Assembly (NCBI GenBank): GCA_040901765.1
Contig: JBBDYG010000079.1
Coordinates: 1-22,232, forward strand
Reading direction: 5' to 3'
Length of the DNA stretch: 22,232 bases
From: JBBDYG01 sp040901765
GTDB lineage: Bacteria; Planctomycetota; Planctomycetia; Pirellulales; Lacipirellulaceae
The translations under genes were made by a program, and so were the position numbers. The notes below the pieces were generated by a model that saw nothing but the letters and a program-made list of their open reading frames with translations, had not been told where the DNA came from and made no database searches. Positions 6,395-14,447 of this stretch are shown piece after piece. Numbering within the stretch: the first letter of the stretch is position 1; each line of letters starts with the position of its first letter.

Positions 6395-8908
6395 CTACGC
6401 TTTACGCAAACGTGGCCAAACCGCCACAATGGCGCCGGCTACCGCGATCAGCCAAACACTGGCAGGTTCGGGCACGTTTTGAATCGACGTCGCTCCACCG
6501 GCGCCAGAAGTCGCGCCAAAGTTAGCCGTCCACAGGGCATAGTCGGCCGCATCCACAAGAGGGGTCGCGTCGCCGTTGCCGCTGAGCGCTTCGGGATCAG
6601 TTGACCCTAAATGATCGCGCCACACGGCGTAATCGGCCGCGTTCACGGTCCCGTCGTCGTTGAAATCGCCCGCCAGACCTTCCACCACGGGAGCGGGGCC
6701 GAAAACTTCGACCTCGGCGAGCGCCAGTCGCAGGGCAGTGTCGAGCGCTTCAATCCTCACGAATTTGCCGGTCGGGTTTCCAGCGAACACCTGGGTTACG
6801 TCGTAGCGATTGAAATTGAAGTCCATGTCGCCCAGAGTGGTGTCCGCCGAAGTAACAACGGTGGAACCATCGGCCCCAATGATCGAGATTCGGATCGGAC
6901 CATTTTGCGAGAAGTCGTCGGACCGCGCGAAGACGTTGACGTAGTTGATTTCGCTTGGCTCGTCCAGTTCGACTTGCCAAAAGTGTCCGTTTCCAAACGG
7001 ACCCGTATACGGTCCAGTCGTTCCATCGGTGACAAATACCGATTCATGCCAAAAGTGGCCGCCGATGTACCCGTCGTTCGCAAGTTCCGGCCCCGTGAGA
7101 CCCGCATTCGTAAGGGGAGTTGAGCTGGTCACGGGTTTGCCGAGCGCTAAATTCTCCGCAATCGGAGTGTTCTGTCCCCATACCTCAAACTCGGCGAACG
7201 TAAAGGCGCGATCCCACTGGGCGTGCGGCGGGTCGCGGATGATGCGGACCCGCGATCCATGCACATTTCGGATGTCGTTCGTGCCCCATGCCCGGTCGCC
7301 CGTCGTGAGGGTGGGTAAAAACAATTCAGAAAACACCACGTTGTCGTCGGAATCGAACACGGTCAGCGTGAAGTTCTTTACCGTGTCCTGAAACTGGTTT
7401 CGCGGGAAGATTTGGAGGCGGTCGAGGTAGACGTCCGTTCCCAGATCAACTTCGTACCAGTGCTGAACACCATAGATGTCAGGAACAGGAGCGTTTGCAG
7501 AGTGCCAAATTACGTTGGTTACTCGATTGCCATCGGCGGCATTAATAGGAAGATTGCCACCCAAGAACGATGAGGCGGCCGCCGTTCCCGTTGGAGTTCG
7601 GTTCGTGGGCTGCGCCGACGCGGGAATGCCTTGCAACGCACTCACTGCGACGATCAACAGCGCTACGCCGCGGCCCTTGCGCGCTTGGCGGCTGCAAAAC
7701 ATCCCTCCCACCGACAAGAGTAATATCGCCGCGAGACCGTTTGGTTCCGGCACTTCTACGTCCCCGAAACTCTCGGAGACGCTGGTGCCAAACACCTCCA
7801 CTTCGCCAAATGTCAGCGTTTTGGTCGTATCGAGACTTTCGATCCGCACAAACTTGCCGATGGGGTTCGAGGCAAACACCTCGGTCAGGTCGTACCGCTG
7901 CATCCCAAGGTCGTCGCCCCCGAGCGTGGTATCGACCGAACTGACGACAGACGTGCCATCGGAGCCAAGTACGGAAATACGAATGGGACCGTTGCGGAAG
8001 TCGAGCACGCCACCAGCCCAAGTTCCCGCCGCCTGCGCATCGCTCGGCTCGCCGTCGGTTCGAGCATAGACGGTGACGTAATTGATATTGCTAAGTTCCT
8101 CCAATTCGACTTGCCAGAAATGCCCGTTCCCAAAAGGTCCGTTGAACGGCGCTCCGGTCGAGCTATCGGACTCGTAGATGGAACCGTGCCAGAAGTGGCC
8201 GCTTAGATTCCCGTCGACTGCCCGATCAGCAGGGACCGGCACGATGCCAAGCGTCAGATGCGGAGTCGCTGTCACCGGACGGCCGAGGGCAAGGTTCTCC
8301 AGTGGTGGGGTATCTTGGCCCCAGATTTCCATTTCAGCAAGAATTAGAGTGCTATTCGCCAACCCCCCCAGGATTTTGTGCCGCGGATCGCGGGAAATGC
8401 GGACTCGAGAACCAACGACCCCGCGCATGTCACTCGCGGCCCAGGGTTCATCATCCGTCGATTTCGAAGGCAGATAAGTCTGGGAGAACACGTTCGTATT
8501 CGCGGTGTTGAATACATCGATCCTAAAATTGTGAATCACGTGCTGTGCTGCGGCATAGTATCGAGAAGTGAAAGAGCTGTTGCTCAGCCGGCTAAATAGC
8601 TGTACCCGATCGAGGTAGTGATCAGCGTCTAAATCGACCTCATACCAAAGTTCTTGATGTTGTGTGTTGGGATCGGCACTCGATTGCAATCCGTGGTAGA
8701 TAATCTCATCGTTGAACGCATTCCGACTCGATCGGAGGCCGTCGTTGGCATTCTCCGGTCCATAGAGAAATGCGTCGGTGTGAGAGGAGGATGCACTCGC
8801 CGTTCCAGCAGTTGCCAGGTTCGTTGGCACGGCTTCAACTCGGTAGCCAAATTGCAGGCTGCCGCAAAGTGCGAGCAGACCTAGCATTGGCTTAGTAGAT
8901 AATTTCAT
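6395..8908 (-). CDS. Tandem-fused PEP-CTERM surface protein with discoidin-like domains, 837 aa
   Basis: This large exported protein is probably anchored or sorted by the exosortase system. Chosen start: ATG at 8908, with GGAG seven bases upstream; a start 13 codons earlier lacks a signal-peptide shape. The first unit (1-414) has a signal peptide ending near VEA, two galactose-binding/F5-8-type C-like beta-sandwich regions (about 28-205 and 215-385), then a full PEP-CTERM tail: VPEP at 386-389, a hydrophobic stretch and a basic RQARKGRG. The second unit (about 403-837) starts with a signal-peptide-like segment ending ASA, repeats the same two domains, adds a dockerin-like pair of Asp-rich motifs (GDFNDDGTVNAADY and LVDAADY) near 747-798, and ends in VPEP at 812-815 with a hydrophobic stretch and RLRKA. 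No stop separates the units. Carbohydrate binding is inferred. Confidence 0.85.
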   Translation of the reverse strand: MKLSTKPMLGLLALCGSLQFGYRVEAVPTNLATAGTASASSSHTDAFLYGPENANDGLRSSRNAFNDEIIYHGLQSSADPNTQHQELWYEVDLDADHYLDRVQLFSRLSNSSFTSRYYAAAQHVIHNFRIDVFNTANTNVFSQTYLPSKSTDDEPWAASDMRGVVGSRVRISRDPRHKILGGLANSTLILAEMEIWGQDTPPLENLALGRPVTATPHLTLGIVPVPADRAVDGNLSGHFWHGSIYESDSSTGAPFNGPFGNGHFWQVELEELSNINYVTVYARTDGEPSDAQAAGTWAGGVLDFRNGPIRISVLGSDGTSVVSSVDTTLGGDDLGMQRYDLTEVFASNPIGKFVRIESLDTTKTLTFGEVEVFGTSVSESFGDVEVPEPNGLAAILLLSVGGMFCSRQARKGRGVALLIVAVSALQGIPASAQPTNRTPTGTAAASSFLGGNLPINAADGNRVTNVIWHSANAPVPDIYGVQHWYEVDLGTDVYLDRLQIFPRNQFQDTVKNFTLTVFDSDDNVVFSELFLPTLTTGDRAWGTNDIRNVHGSRVRIIRDPPHAQWDRAFTFAEFEVWGQNTPIAENLALGKPVTSSTPLTNAGLTGPELANDGYIGGHFWHESVFVTDGTTGPYTGPFGNGHFWQVELDEPSEINYVNVFARSDDFSQNGPIRISIIGADGSTVVTSADTTLGDMDFNFNRYDVTQVFAGNPTGKFVRIEALDTALRLALAEVEVFGPAPVVEGLAGDFNDDGTVNAADYAVWRDHLGSTDPEALSGNGDATPLVDAADYALWTANFGATSGAGGATSIQNVPEPASVWLIAVAGAIVAVWPRLRKA

Positions 8909-8950
8909 GAGATAGCTCCGAAAGAGGCAGATGGTTGTGTCGATCAAGGC

Positions 8951-8987
8951 ATGAAAAACTGCTTAATTGATGAACTATGAAAAACTG
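8951..8987 (-). repeat. Direct repeat upstream of the fused PEP-CTERM gene
   Basis: On the minus strand CAGTTTTTCAT occurs twice, at 8987-8977 and 8961-8951, exactly 26 bases apart, about 45-80 bases before the gene start. The spacing and place suggest possible regulator sites or part of the promoter, without further support. Confidence 0.3.
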
Positions 8988-9041
8988 TTCCGACTCGTTG
9001 TCATTTCCAAGGAATGCCCGCTGTGAGGCCGTAACGGAATG

Positions 9042-9476
9042 TCAATCCTCTAAGTCAAAATTGAATTGGTTCTCCGCTTCGGGCTTCACGTCAACGGCGA
9101 GGGTCGTTTCGATGTTGTATCGATCGGGAAGGTACTGATCGCGCGGACGCAGGCCCATGACTTTGTCTTCCGGTCCCACAAATTTCGAGGCTTCGACAAT
9201 CACCTTCTGTCCACCGGCGATCAATTCCACGGCATATTTGCCGTCGACGATTTGCGTCGCACTGGGCTTTGACCTTCCATCTTGAGGCACGAATGCAATC
9301 GAGCCATCGGGAATCGGCTGGCCGTTGAACGTGACGCTTCCCGACGCAGGGTACTTTGGCGGCGAACCATCTCCGCATCCGGCAACCAACAGCGAGAGGA
9401 GCGCGAGGCTGCAATACCGCTGAGAAAGCTCTCTCCTGCGTCGTTTCGCCCATAAAGATTGAGAACTAAAGCTCAT
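9042..9476 (-). CDS. Small lipoprotein with carboxypeptidase-regulatory-like beta-sandwich, 144 aa
   Basis: The protein starts with a basic segment (KRRRRE) and a hydrophobic stretch ending in the lipobox LVAG-C34, so it is probably a membrane-anchored lipoprotein. The remainder (SGSVTFNGQPIPDGSIAFVP, then a DGKYAVELIAGGQKVIVEA pattern) resembles the transthyretin/carboxypeptidase-regulatory-like small domains that planctomycetes often encode beside DUF1559 genes. The start at 9476 overlaps the end of the DUF1559 gene by 11 bases (ATGAGCTTTAG), which favours it over a longer upstream start and points to translational coupling. The function is unknown. Confidence 0.75.
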   Translation of the reverse strand: MSFSSQSLWAKRRRRELSQRYCSLALLSLLVAGCGDGSPPKYPASGSVTFNGQPIPDGSIAFVPQDGRSKPSATQIVDGKYAVELIAGGQKVIVEASKFVGPEDKVMGLRPRDQYLPDRYNIETTLAVDVKPEAENQFNFDLED

Positions 9477-10593
9477 CAATGGTTTCGCCTCCATTGCGAC
9501 TACCCGTCGCATTGTAGACCAGCACGTCGACATCGTTGCTGATGGTGACTACCGACCCATCGGCGCGGCACGCGTTGGCGACGCCGGCATGATGGCTGCG
9601 TGCCGAATTGAACATGACGCGCGTGGTTTCCGTGCAGGGCGCGTAGGGCGGCGACTCCCGCGAGCACCACTTCACGCGATCGGGAAGCTCGGTGTTGGGC
9701 GGGTAGAGAGTGGTAAACAACACTCCACCATGGGCCGGGTTGTAGTAACGTCCGCGAATATCTTGGGAGACGGTGTCCTCCACCAGCGTGATTTCGCTCA
9801 AGAGCAGCGTCTTTGAAAGTCCATCGTTTACTTTTGCCGAGTTCACTTTCGACGCGGCGAACATCATTCCGTTTTGATGAGCGCTGGACTGCAATTCGCC
9901 ATACTTATTCTTATCGTCTGGCAGGGGTTTATTAAAGTACAGGCTGCCGACGCACGCCACGTAGTTGCCGTGCATCCCCTGGTTGCCGTGAAGAGCTTCG
10001 TTGAAGTTCGTCAGTTTGGGACTTACGGAGTCTTCCGGACACACCGCGATGGGGAGAATCGTGCCGTTCTCCGGGAACCGGTGAGCCGAAGCCCCCGTGG
10101 CCATGTAGGTTTCAAAGCGATCGTAAAGCTCAGCTTGCTCTTGAAACGCAAGGAGGTCGTGCATCCAACAGCGGCGATTCTGAAAATGGGGGCCTGGCCC
10201 CGGGGTAATGCCGTTGTGCGTGCCGTAGGGAGGGGCGGTGCCGACGTCAGTCGAATCGATGTAGTTATAGGTGGCGTGCGGAAAATAGCCCTTCGCATCG
10301 ACATGTAAGAGCGCGGCGATGCCGAGTTGCTTGAGATTGTTTTGGCACGAGGACCGCCGGGCCGCAGCTCTGGCCGCCTGCACCGCCGGCAGCAGCAGCG
10401 CCACGAGAATGCCGATAATGGCGATCACGACCAAGAGTTCGACGAGAGTAAAACCTCTCCGGTGCGTCGGCCGCAAATCGGCAGTGTCACTCGTGCGACG
10501 CGTGAGATTCTCGGAAGAGGCAGGTATCGTCAAGCTCGACAACAGATTCTTATCTGTTGCCCGGCTCGCTAATTTCATTTTCAACATGTTCAT
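9466..10593 (-). CDS. DUF1559 prepilin-like protein, 375 aa
   Basis: This is a typical member of the planctomycete-expanded DUF1559 family (also called SBP_bac_10-like), whose exact role is unknown. A 47-residue leader, ending HRRG, precedes the type IV prepilin cleavage signature G47-FTLVELLVVIAIIGILVA with Glu at mature position 5 (E52), so a prepilin peptidase should process it and the helix would anchor it in the membrane. The family's C-terminal H-x9-DG motif is present: H335 followed nine residues later by DG. It lies 57 bases after the FecR-domain gene and overlaps the lipoprotein gene, placing it in the sigma-factor operon. Confidence 0.92.
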   Translation of the reverse strand: MNMLKMKLASRATDKNLLSSLTIPASSENLTRRTSDTADLRPTHRRGFTLVELLVVIAIIGILVALLLPAVQAARAAARRSSCQNNLKQLGIAALLHVDAKGYFPHATYNYIDSTDVGTAPPYGTHNGITPGPGPHFQNRRCWMHDLLAFQEQAELYDRFETYMATGASAHRFPENGTILPIAVCPEDSVSPKLTNFNEALHGNQGMHGNYVACVGSLYFNKPLPDDKNKYGELQSSAHQNGMMFAASKVNSAKVNDGLSKTLLLSEITLVEDTVSQDIRGRYYNPAHGGVLFTTLYPPNTELPDRVKWCSRESPPYAPCTETTRVMFNSARSHHAGVANACRADGSVVTISNDVDVLVYNATGSRNGGETIDEL

Positions 10594-10650
10594 TGTCTAG
10601 ACGCCCCTTAAGTCATAGCGATCGGCGTGGATTTGCCACTCTTCTTTCAC

Positions 10651-12066
10651 TCACTTCGATCGAGGTGTTTCGAGACGAATCGCCGCAATCCCATACATGG
10701 CGGTAAACTCCGAACCACCCGAGTTCGGGCCAAGCCGAACAACGCCCGGCTGCCTGACTTCTTGTTCCCAGATGGAAAAAGTTGCGTCGATAGAATTACC
10801 GGCGCCTTCCGCTTGATCCGCCCTGAAGAACTCGACGCCATCAAGGACGTACCGCCCGACATCCAATCCAAGTGTCTCGCCCGTATTCTGAAAATTTGCA
10901 TGCAGCCAATTTGGAGCCGGAACGCGGGTATCGAAGAAAATGAACAACCGCGCGGGGCGAGCGAGCGTCACCGAGAGCTCCACGTCGCCTCTCATTTTGT
11001 CGTTGTTGAATGGCTTCACATAGTCGGCCCCAATCAGATAGCTCGGCATGCCTTGTGCATCAACGCCATTCCAGTCGTGCTGCGGCCGGTCGGCGTACGC
11101 CAGCGCATCTTCCCGCAAGCCTGCCGGCACGATTTCGTAGAACTTCTTGAATCCCGACGAACGGATGTTGTCCGATACGTCTGCAATGATTGCCTCCGCG
11201 GTTCCAAGTCGTGCTTCTCCCTGCTGCTGAAAGGTTGTCACGTTGCCCGTGACGATCGACATGATGCGGTCGAGTTGGTCTGGATGCTGAACCGACAGGC
11301 CGTCTCCCTGAATCAGCCGTTCGACGCGCAGGCCGCCCAACGCTTTTTGTGACGGAAGCGTCAAATCCACTTCGCCTTCGAATACGACGACCCCTGTAGT
11401 CGATTCGCCATCCACATCGACGCCGAACTCGGTTCCCAGGTCGGTAACATGCCCGCGGGGAGTTTCCACCACAAACCCGTGCCCGCGCTCGTCGTCGATG
11501 CGGACTTTAATACGTCCCTGATGAAGCCTAGCTCGCATGGTTCCAATAAGCTCGAAATGCGCGGGGCCTTGAATGGTGACGCTGCCCACGTCGCCAATCG
11601 GCAGCGTGCGGCTTTCGGCAGTCCCAAGTCGGACGGTAATCACATCAAGTTCTTGGCGATTTGGTTGAGAGCCGGCATCGCGGTCATCTGCAACCAGCCC
11701 CCGCGTGCTACGCAGCGCAAGACTCGCCAGCGTCACCATTAGCAGTGCGCACGTGGCCAATCCGAGCCACCCTCCTACGGATGGCCGGCGCGCGCTGGCT
11801 AGCACCGCTTTATTGGCAACTTGCGCGTGAATGGTTGAGTCTGGCATAGAAATGCGCTGCGCCACGTCGTCGACAACGCGCTGCGACCGCATCTCCGTAT
11901 CGAGGTTGATATGCAATTGGCAGTAACCTCGAAACGACTGCTGAAGTTTGGAACTGCCGTCCAATTGAAGTTCGAGCTGCCGCAGATTGTCTTGGGTGAT
12001 GACACCATTAATCAGGTCATCGACCAGCGAGCGTATTTCCGAGGGCATCGGTTCGTACCGGTTCAT
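10651..12066 (-). CDS. FecR-domain membrane protein, probable anti-sigma partner, 471 aa
   Basis: The ATG at 12066 overlaps the sigma factor stop in an ATGA, so the two proteins are probably made together. Residues 1-98 are cytoplasmic in character and could bind the sigma factor. A transmembrane helix spans about 99-118 (GGWLGLATCALLMV). A FecR domain covers about 150-235, with TPIG-like SRTLPIGDVGSVTIQGPAHFEL and the classic FVVETPRGHVTDLGTEFGVDV ending VFEGEVDL. The C-terminal part (about 300-471) is an exported region I do not recognise, rich in beta-strand-like and aromatic residues. It does not look like a LamG domain, the more usual partner in planctomycetes. Anti-sigma or surface-sensing function is inferred from the family. 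Confidence 0.85.
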   Translation of the reverse strand: MNRYEPMPSEIRSLVDDLINGVITQDNLRQLELQLDGSSKLQQSFRGYCQLHINLDTEMRSQRVVDDVAQRISMPDSTIHAQVANKAVLASARRPSVGGWLGLATCALLMVTLASLALRSTRGLVADDRDAGSQPNRQELDVITVRLGTAESRTLPIGDVGSVTIQGPAHFELIGTMRARLHQGRIKVRIDDERGHGFVVETPRGHVTDLGTEFGVDVDGESTTGVVVFEGEVDLTLPSQKALGGLRVERLIQGDGLSVQHPDQLDRIMSIVTGNVTTFQQQGEARLGTAEAIIADVSDNIRSSGFKKFYEIVPAGLREDALAYADRPQHDWNGVDAQGMPSYLIGADYVKPFNNDKMRGDVELSVTLARPARLFIFFDTRVPAPNWLHANFQNTGETLGLDVGRYVLDGVEFFRADQAEGAGNSIDATFSIWEQEVRQPGVVRLGPNSGGSEFTAMYGIAAIRLETPRSK

Positions 12067-12611
12067 AGATGGCCCTCTCTCGATAAACTGCGCTCGATGC
12101 ACGCATGTAATGCGCCGCGAATGCGGGACAGGCTGCCGTAGACGGCCTGTACGGGACGTCCGATCTGCTTCGCCGCATTGCGAATCGTACCGCGACCGCC
12201 ATAACAGAGTTCAATCAGCCGTTGGTCGGAATACGAGAGCTTCTTTCTGCAAACAGCCAGCGCCTGTAACCGCGTCTCCTGCATTTCATGCGAATCAAAC
12301 GGACAAGCGGCGAGTTGCTGGATCAGCGCATCGGAGAAGTAAACGCGCTGGCGACGCTTGGATCGCATGAAATGTGAGACCCGATAGCGGGCGATTTGCG
12401 AGGCCCAAGCTCCGAAATTCGTGCCTGGTTCAAATCGATCAAAGCTCGACCAGAGCGCCATCGAAGTCTGTTGAAACACATCCTCCGTATCCGGCAGGCT
12501 ATGCAACATGCAGAAAATCAGATTGAAGATCTGATGCTTGTGTCGGGTCAGGAGAGCAATAAACTCCTCTTCACGATCGGCACAGGAGCGAGTCGATTGT
12601 TCATTGAGCAC
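12063..12611 (-). CDS. ECF RNA polymerase sigma factor, Rhodopirellula/Verrucomicrobium type, 182 aa
   Basis: Region 2 covers about residues 13-88: EEEFIALLTRHKHQIFNLIF, then the DTEDVFQQTSMALWSSFDRF core-binding helix and FGAWASQIARYRV. Region 4 (about 116-172) has LSYSDQRLIELCYGG and a helix-turn-helix, IRNAAKQIGRPVQAVYGSLSRIR. This matches the planctomycete/verrucomicrobial ECF group that co-occurs with FecR genes. I prefer GTG at 12611, which has AAGGA eight bases upstream and gives the usual family length; a TTG at 12710 would add 33 poorly conserved-looking residues. It likely directs transcription of its own operon and perhaps nearby surface genes. Confidence 0.88.
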   Translation of the reverse strand: MLNEQSTRSCADREEEFIALLTRHKHQIFNLIFCMLHSLPDTEDVFQQTSMALWSSFDRFEPGTNFGAWASQIARYRVSHFMRSKRRQRVYFSDALIQQLAACPFDSHEMQETRLQALAVCRKKLSYSDQRLIELCYGGRGTIRNAAKQIGRPVQAVYGSLSRIRGALHACIERSLSREGHL

Positions 12612-12853
12612 AGAAGCGATCCTTTTGTGGCCTTCGCCAAAAGCGCTGTGGCGAACTTTGATTTGCAATCTCGTTCGCAGGCATTTCCACTCCTGCAAAA
12701 GCGATCGCAACTCGTTTGCCAGTAATTACTTGCAGCGATTCTTCCCGTTCATTACGCCCGTTACCACCATTGAGGCCGTTGGACTCATGTTTGTTAGAAC
12801 CGGCCAGGGTAAAATCTAATCAAAGTTTTGCGAAGAAATCGAAAATGTGTAAA

Positions 12854-12870
12854 CCTCCAGCAGTTGGAGG
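12854..12870 (-). terminator. Candidate terminator after the beta-propeller gene
   Basis: CCTCCA (12854-12859) and TGGAGG (12865-12870) form a perfect 6-bp hairpin with loop GCAGT. On the minus strand it is followed by TTTACACATTTT, a loose T-rich tract. It lies about 120 bases beyond the stop of the leftward-read beta-propeller gene. Confidence 0.35.
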
Positions 12871-12989
12871 CCATTCTGAGACGCGGATTGGCTGGACGAA
12901 CGATGTCCGCCTCCGGTGGCAGAGTATGGAGAATCGATCGCCTTGGACGGCCGAGCAACGGCGGACCTATTCCCTGCACTTGACCTGCG

Positions 12990-14249
12990 CTATTTCCCGC
13001 CAATCGAGTGCAAATGCTCGAACGTTCTAACGTACAGTCGGCCGTCGGCGACTGCGGGCGTCGAATGGCACAGCTCGTCGAGCGGGTTGCGGGCCAGTTC
13101 TTTGAATTCCTTGCCGGCAGCCAGCACGATGACGTTCCCGGTCACGTCCGTGTTATAGAGCCGGTCTTCGATGCAGATCGGCGAACTAAAATAGGTGCCG
13201 CCGATGCGCTTCGTCCAATGAATTTTGCCCGTCGTCGCTTCGAGGCAGGTGACAATGCCGGCGTCGCTCCACATGAACAAGAGATCGCCGCGCGCGATCG
13301 GGGTTGGCACATAGGGCGCCTGCCGCGTGATCTTATACGCCAGCTTGGCGGAGTCGGGCTGCGCCGCGGAACCGGGGTGAATGGCGACTAAATAATTACC
13401 GCCCGGCCCCGACCCGCACGTGCCGATCAGCAAATCGCCCGCGGCAATCACAGGCGAACTGATTGTCCGCTTGTCGAACAGGTCTTTCATTTCCCAATTG
13501 ACTTCGCCCGAGCGGGGGTCAATCGCCGTAATGCCGTGCGGCTGACTGTTAAACACCAGTTCCACGGAGCCGTCGGCCGCGCGGCGCTCGCACGGCGTCG
13601 AGTACACGACGACCTCCGAAGTGCGGTCGAGCTGCCAGACGGTTTCCCCCGACTTGCAATCGAGCGCAACCAAAAAGCTCTTGCCGCCCCCTTCAGCGTC
13701 CTGCTCATTTCCAACGATGAGAAGATCCTCGAACACGATCGGCGATATGCCCCCGCTGTGCTGGCTCAAAAACGGACCGAGGTTTCGGGACCATGCTTCT
13801 TCACCACCATGCGTCAGCGCCTTGACGGTGTATTCCTCGGGCGTAGTCCAAGAGACGTAAACCCGTTCTGCGTCAACTGCCGGAGACGGTGACGTGAAGC
13901 TATTGAATTGGTGCTTCTTGGTCGGTTGCGCGGAGTACCATTTCGTCCAAGTCACTTGGCCATCGCGGGTATCGATTGCAAATACCGCGCGGCGACTTTC
14001 GCCCTGCTCTTCGGCTCCGGTCAGAAAGACCCGGTCGCCCCAAATCACCGGCGACGAATGCCCGCCCGCGGGTAGCTTTGTTTTCCACCCATAGTCGCTC
14101 GCGGTCCACTCGGCGGGGATGCCGGGGCATTCACTTATTCCGGTGCCATTGGGACCGCGGAACCGGGTCCATTCCTGGGCAGTTGAATTAGGGGCCAGCA
14201 GGAAGCCGAGCGGAAGCGCGAGAACTACACCACGAAAAACCAACTGCAT
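12990..14249 (-). CDS. Exported PQQ-like beta-propeller repeat protein, 419 aa
   Basis: An N-terminal signal peptide ends near NSTA-QEW. The mature protein is a series of propeller blades with the PQQ-like pattern of a structural Trp and GE/GK turns: RDGQVTWTKW, HGGEEAWSRNL, KSGETVWQLD, RSGEVNWEMK, TTGKIHWTKR. Separating strands of the SSPVIWGDRVFL and SPIVFEDLLIV type recur. This is the BamB-like/quinoprotein fold, widely expanded in planctomycetes as stand-alone exported proteins. There is no sign of a dehydrogenase active site, so a catalytic role is unlikely to be readable from sequence. AGGA lies seven bases before the ATG. It seems monocistronic. Confidence 0.9.
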   Translation of the reverse strand: MQLVFRGVVLALPLGFLLAPNSTAQEWTRFRGPNGTGISECPGIPAEWTASDYGWKTKLPAGGHSSPVIWGDRVFLTGAEEQGESRRAVFAIDTRDGQVTWTKWYSAQPTKKHQFNSFTSPSPAVDAERVYVSWTTPEEYTVKALTHGGEEAWSRNLGPFLSQHSGGISPIVFEDLLIVGNEQDAEGGGKSFLVALDCKSGETVWQLDRTSEVVVYSTPCERRAADGSVELVFNSQPHGITAIDPRSGEVNWEMKDLFDKRTISSPVIAAGDLLIGTCGSGPGGNYLVAIHPGSAAQPDSAKLAYKITRQAPYVPTPIARGDLLFMWSDAGIVTCLEATTGKIHWTKRIGGTYFSSPICIEDRLYNTDVTGNVIVLAAGKEFKELARNPLDELCHSTPAVADGRLYVRTFEHLHSIGGK

Positions 14250-14447
14250 GTGGATTCCTCACTCAAAGACCGGCCCTGTTTGCGTCCCCCGTTGCGTGAA
14301 GCCGCAAGCGATTATTGGCCACTTGGTCGGTCCAGAATACCACAAACCGACGAGCTGCCGAGTGTGGTAGGCATTGCGGCGCGCCGTCACCCGGTGATAC
14401 GCAAATCGTTTCCGGCGAGGCGTCGTTGAAAAGGGTGCGGCGGGCAG

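Noticed and set aside
7476..8069. Long opposite-strand frame within the fused PEP-CTERM gene
   Set aside because: It is a shadow of the GC-rich coding strand. The minus strand has clear domains, a signal peptide and a sorting motif.
10627..11352. 241-codon plus-strand frame across the FecR-domain gene
   Set aside because: It is antisense to a well-supported protein, has no recognisable domain and no ribosome site.
12612..12710. N-terminal extension of the sigma factor from TTG 12710
   Set aside because: It adds 33 residues not typical of the family. GTG 12611 has a well-placed AAGGA.
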